The notes below the pieces were generated by a model. The model did not search any database, was not told the DNA's origin, and saw nothing but the letters and a program-made list of their open reading frames with translations. Below, piece by piece: positions 6,013 to 6,837 of a stretch of 6,837 nt of DNA (its first letter is position 1; every line of letters starts with the position of its first letter). Source of the stretch: Gammaproteobacteria bacterium (lineage in GTDB: Bacteria > Pseudomonadota > Gammaproteobacteria > Pseudomonadales > Pseudomonadaceae). The position numbers and the translations under genes are program-made. The DNA lies in contig JAAZCO010000175.1 in assembly GCA_012513235.1 (NCBI GenBank), positions 1 to 6,837 of the forward strand, in the 5' to 3' direction.

Positions 6013-6540
6013 TTAAGGATTAACCACTAAAGTCTCAGCATTTAAAACGCGCTTAGCCTGCAAATAGGCTTTACTCCAATACTTAGAGTCGACACTGTCT
6101 AGGCGTACGGTACCGCCTGAGGATGGTGCATGGACAAAGCGACCTTCACCCACATAAATACCGGCATGACTGACGCGCCCGTGCCCCGCGGTACTAAAAA
6201 ACACAATATCACCGCTGCGTAACTTATTACGCGCTACATATTTACCTTGCATCTGCATCATTTGTGCGGTGGTACGTGGCAAGTGAATGCCTGCTGCATC
6301 GTTATACACAAACTTAATTAAACCACTGCAATCAAAACCTGACGACGGCGTATTGCCGCCCCACACATAAGGTGTGCCGACCAAACCAATGGCACGAAAC
6401 AGCACATCATCCGCCGTAGGATCAAACACCGCTGCTGTTGCGCGCGGTGCAGGCACAGGCTCAGTGATCGGTGCGCGCGACGAACAAGCCGCTAAAAACG
6501 CTAAACTAGCCAAAGCCAATATACGAATACTTGTATGCAT
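6013..6540 (-). CDS. NlpC/P60 family peptidoglycan hydrolase, lipoprotein
   Basis: This is a predicted cell-envelope cysteine peptidase that cuts peptide stems of peptidoglycan (Spr/MepS or NlpC type endopeptidases). The chosen start gives 175 residues. Residues 1-18 form a lipoprotein signal peptide with lipobox LAAC and the lipidated cysteine at 19. Ser follows at +2, which by the Asp rule favours the outer membrane. A short Pro/Ala-rich linker leads to the NlpC/P60 domain (about 44-167). The catalytic cysteine is C71 in GFDCSGLIKFVYN, the histidine is H125 in VSHAGIYVG and the third polar residue is H137 in FVHAPSSGG. LPRTTAQM and LRSGDIVFF are also typical. All three active-site residues are present. 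Starts at 6549 and 6609 are possible in frame, but only the ATG at 6540 sits at good distance (9 bases) from AAGGGG and gives a clean signal peptide. The specific Spr, NlpC or other subtype cannot be assigned. Confidence 0.93.
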   Translation of the reverse strand: MHTSIRILALASLAFLAACSSRAPITEPVPAPRATAAVFDPTADDVLFRAIGLVGTPYVWGGNTPSSGFDCSGLIKFVYNDAAGIHLPRTTAQMMQMQGKYVARNKLRSGDIVFFSTAGHGRVSHAGIYVGEGRFVHAPSSGGTVRLDSVDSKYWSKAYLQAKRVLNAETLVVNP

Positions 6541-6549
6541 CGAATGCAT

Positions 6550-6555
6550 CCCCTT
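6550..6555 (-). promoter_or_regulatory. Ribosome binding site for the NlpC/P60 gene
   Basis: AAGGGG on the minus strand directly abuts one ATG (6547-6549) but is 9 bases from the next in-frame ATG (6538-6540). The spacing therefore chooses the second as the start. Confidence 0.65.
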
Positions 6556-6588
6556 AAACTCAACATAATAAATAAGCGGCACTATAAC

Positions 6589-6614
6589 AAAAGCGAGTTC
6601 AACAACCACGCTTT
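6589..6614 (-). terminator. Weak terminator-like hairpin after the AFG1-family gene
   Basis: On the minus strand AAAGCG (overlapping the stop codon) can pair with CGCTTT. Between them GTT and AAC can form an inner stem around GTTG. The 3' arm ends in TTTT, then GTTAT. The stem is short with an internal mismatch, so at most partial termination is expected. Transcription could continue into the lipoprotein gene, whose stop-to-start distance is 72 bases. Confidence 0.3.
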
Positions 6615-6837
6615 ATGCCTTGGTAAAGCGCTCCAACTGCATTTCTTTTAAACGACTGTAAGTTCGACGAAAAGCAAAGGCTAAATAACCTTGGGTGTAC
6701 AGTTCCTCTAAAGCAACCGCAGCTTCAATATACACTGGGATACGTCGGTCATAGCACTCATCAATCAAAGCAATAAAACGTCGCACACCATCATCACCTT
6801 GCGCCAGCATCGGTAGCTGGCGATCACCAGCATCAAC
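6613..6837 (-). CDS. AFG1/ZapE-family ATPase, C-terminal part only
   Basis: The frame is open to the window edge and gives the last 74 residues; the start lies beyond the right edge. The segment RRFIALIDECYDRRIPVYIEA, then ALEELY, then FRRTYSRLKEMQ matches the conserved C terminus of the AFG1-like ATPase family. The bacterial member ZapE is a P-loop ATPase that acts at the division site under stress, and its tail reads similarly (RFI.LVDEFYDR...F.RT.SRL.EMQ). The Walker A and B motifs would be upstream and cannot be seen. The protein stops a few residues after SRLKEMQ with LERFTKA, and Cys replaces the more usual Phe in DE(F/C)YDR, so it may be a divergent paralogue rather than zapE itself. 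For that reason no symbol is given. Confidence 0.78.
   Translation of the reverse strand, partial: VDAGDRQLPMLAQGDDGVRRFIALIDECYDRRIPVYIEAAVALEELYTQGYLAFAFRRTYSRLKEMQLERFTKA

Noticed and set aside
6562..6590. Sigma-70-like promoter in the 72-base gap before the NlpC gene (TTGTTA, 17 bases, TATGTT; also an isolated TATAGT)
   Set aside because: The first pair would start transcription on top of the ribosome binding site, and TATAGT has no acceptable -35 partner. Neither is better than chance in AT-rich DNA.

Overview
The window is a compact stretch of bacterial chromosome in which every recognisable gene lies on the minus strand. The proteins look like those of the Pseudomonas lineage of Gammaproteobacteria. 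FliM, FliN, FliL and FliO have the pseudomonad form, FliK ends in the typical ...DYYA tail, TtcA is of the short type, and the PanE-like reductase resembles a paralogue known from pseudomonads. Base composition is moderate, with many AT-rich third positions. That is lower than the GC-rich codon use of most Pseudomonas, so a low-GC relative (the Thiopseudomonas or Denitrificimonas type) is plausible. This is inference from reading, not a database match.

Layout in transcription order, from high to low coordinates: the C-terminal end of an AFG1/ZapE-family ATPase (cut by the right edge); an NlpC/P60 cell-wall hydrolase lipoprotein; a PanE/ApbA-family ketopantoate reductase-like oxidoreductase; a 246-base gap; the tRNA 2-thiocytidine synthetase ttcA; a 136-base gap holding a good sigma-54 promoter; then the flagellar run fliK, fliL, fliM, fliN and fliO (cut by the left edge).

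The flagellar genes form one logical unit. FliK sets hook length and switches export specificity. FliL is a membrane protein next to the stator. FliM and FliN build the C-ring switch and bind CheY-P. FliO helps assemble the FliP/Q/R export gate. The gaps fliK-fliL 66, fliL-fliM 22, fliM-fliN 33 and fliN-fliO 5 bases, with no convincing terminator between them, support a single transcript started from the sigma-54 promoter upstream of fliK, as expected for an RpoN plus FleQ controlled flagellar operon. The right half is a set of housekeeping genes with no obvious functional link to motility.

I see no mobile element, tRNA or rRNA gene, CRISPR array or defence system, and no clearly new system. 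The points most worth a second look are the sigma-54 promoter that fixes the fliK start, a FliM-like EIDA(L/M)L peptide near the N terminus of FliN, two related CAAGCC...GGCTTG palindromes just after the stops of fliK and the reductase gene, and mutually exclusive hairpins in the ttcA leader.
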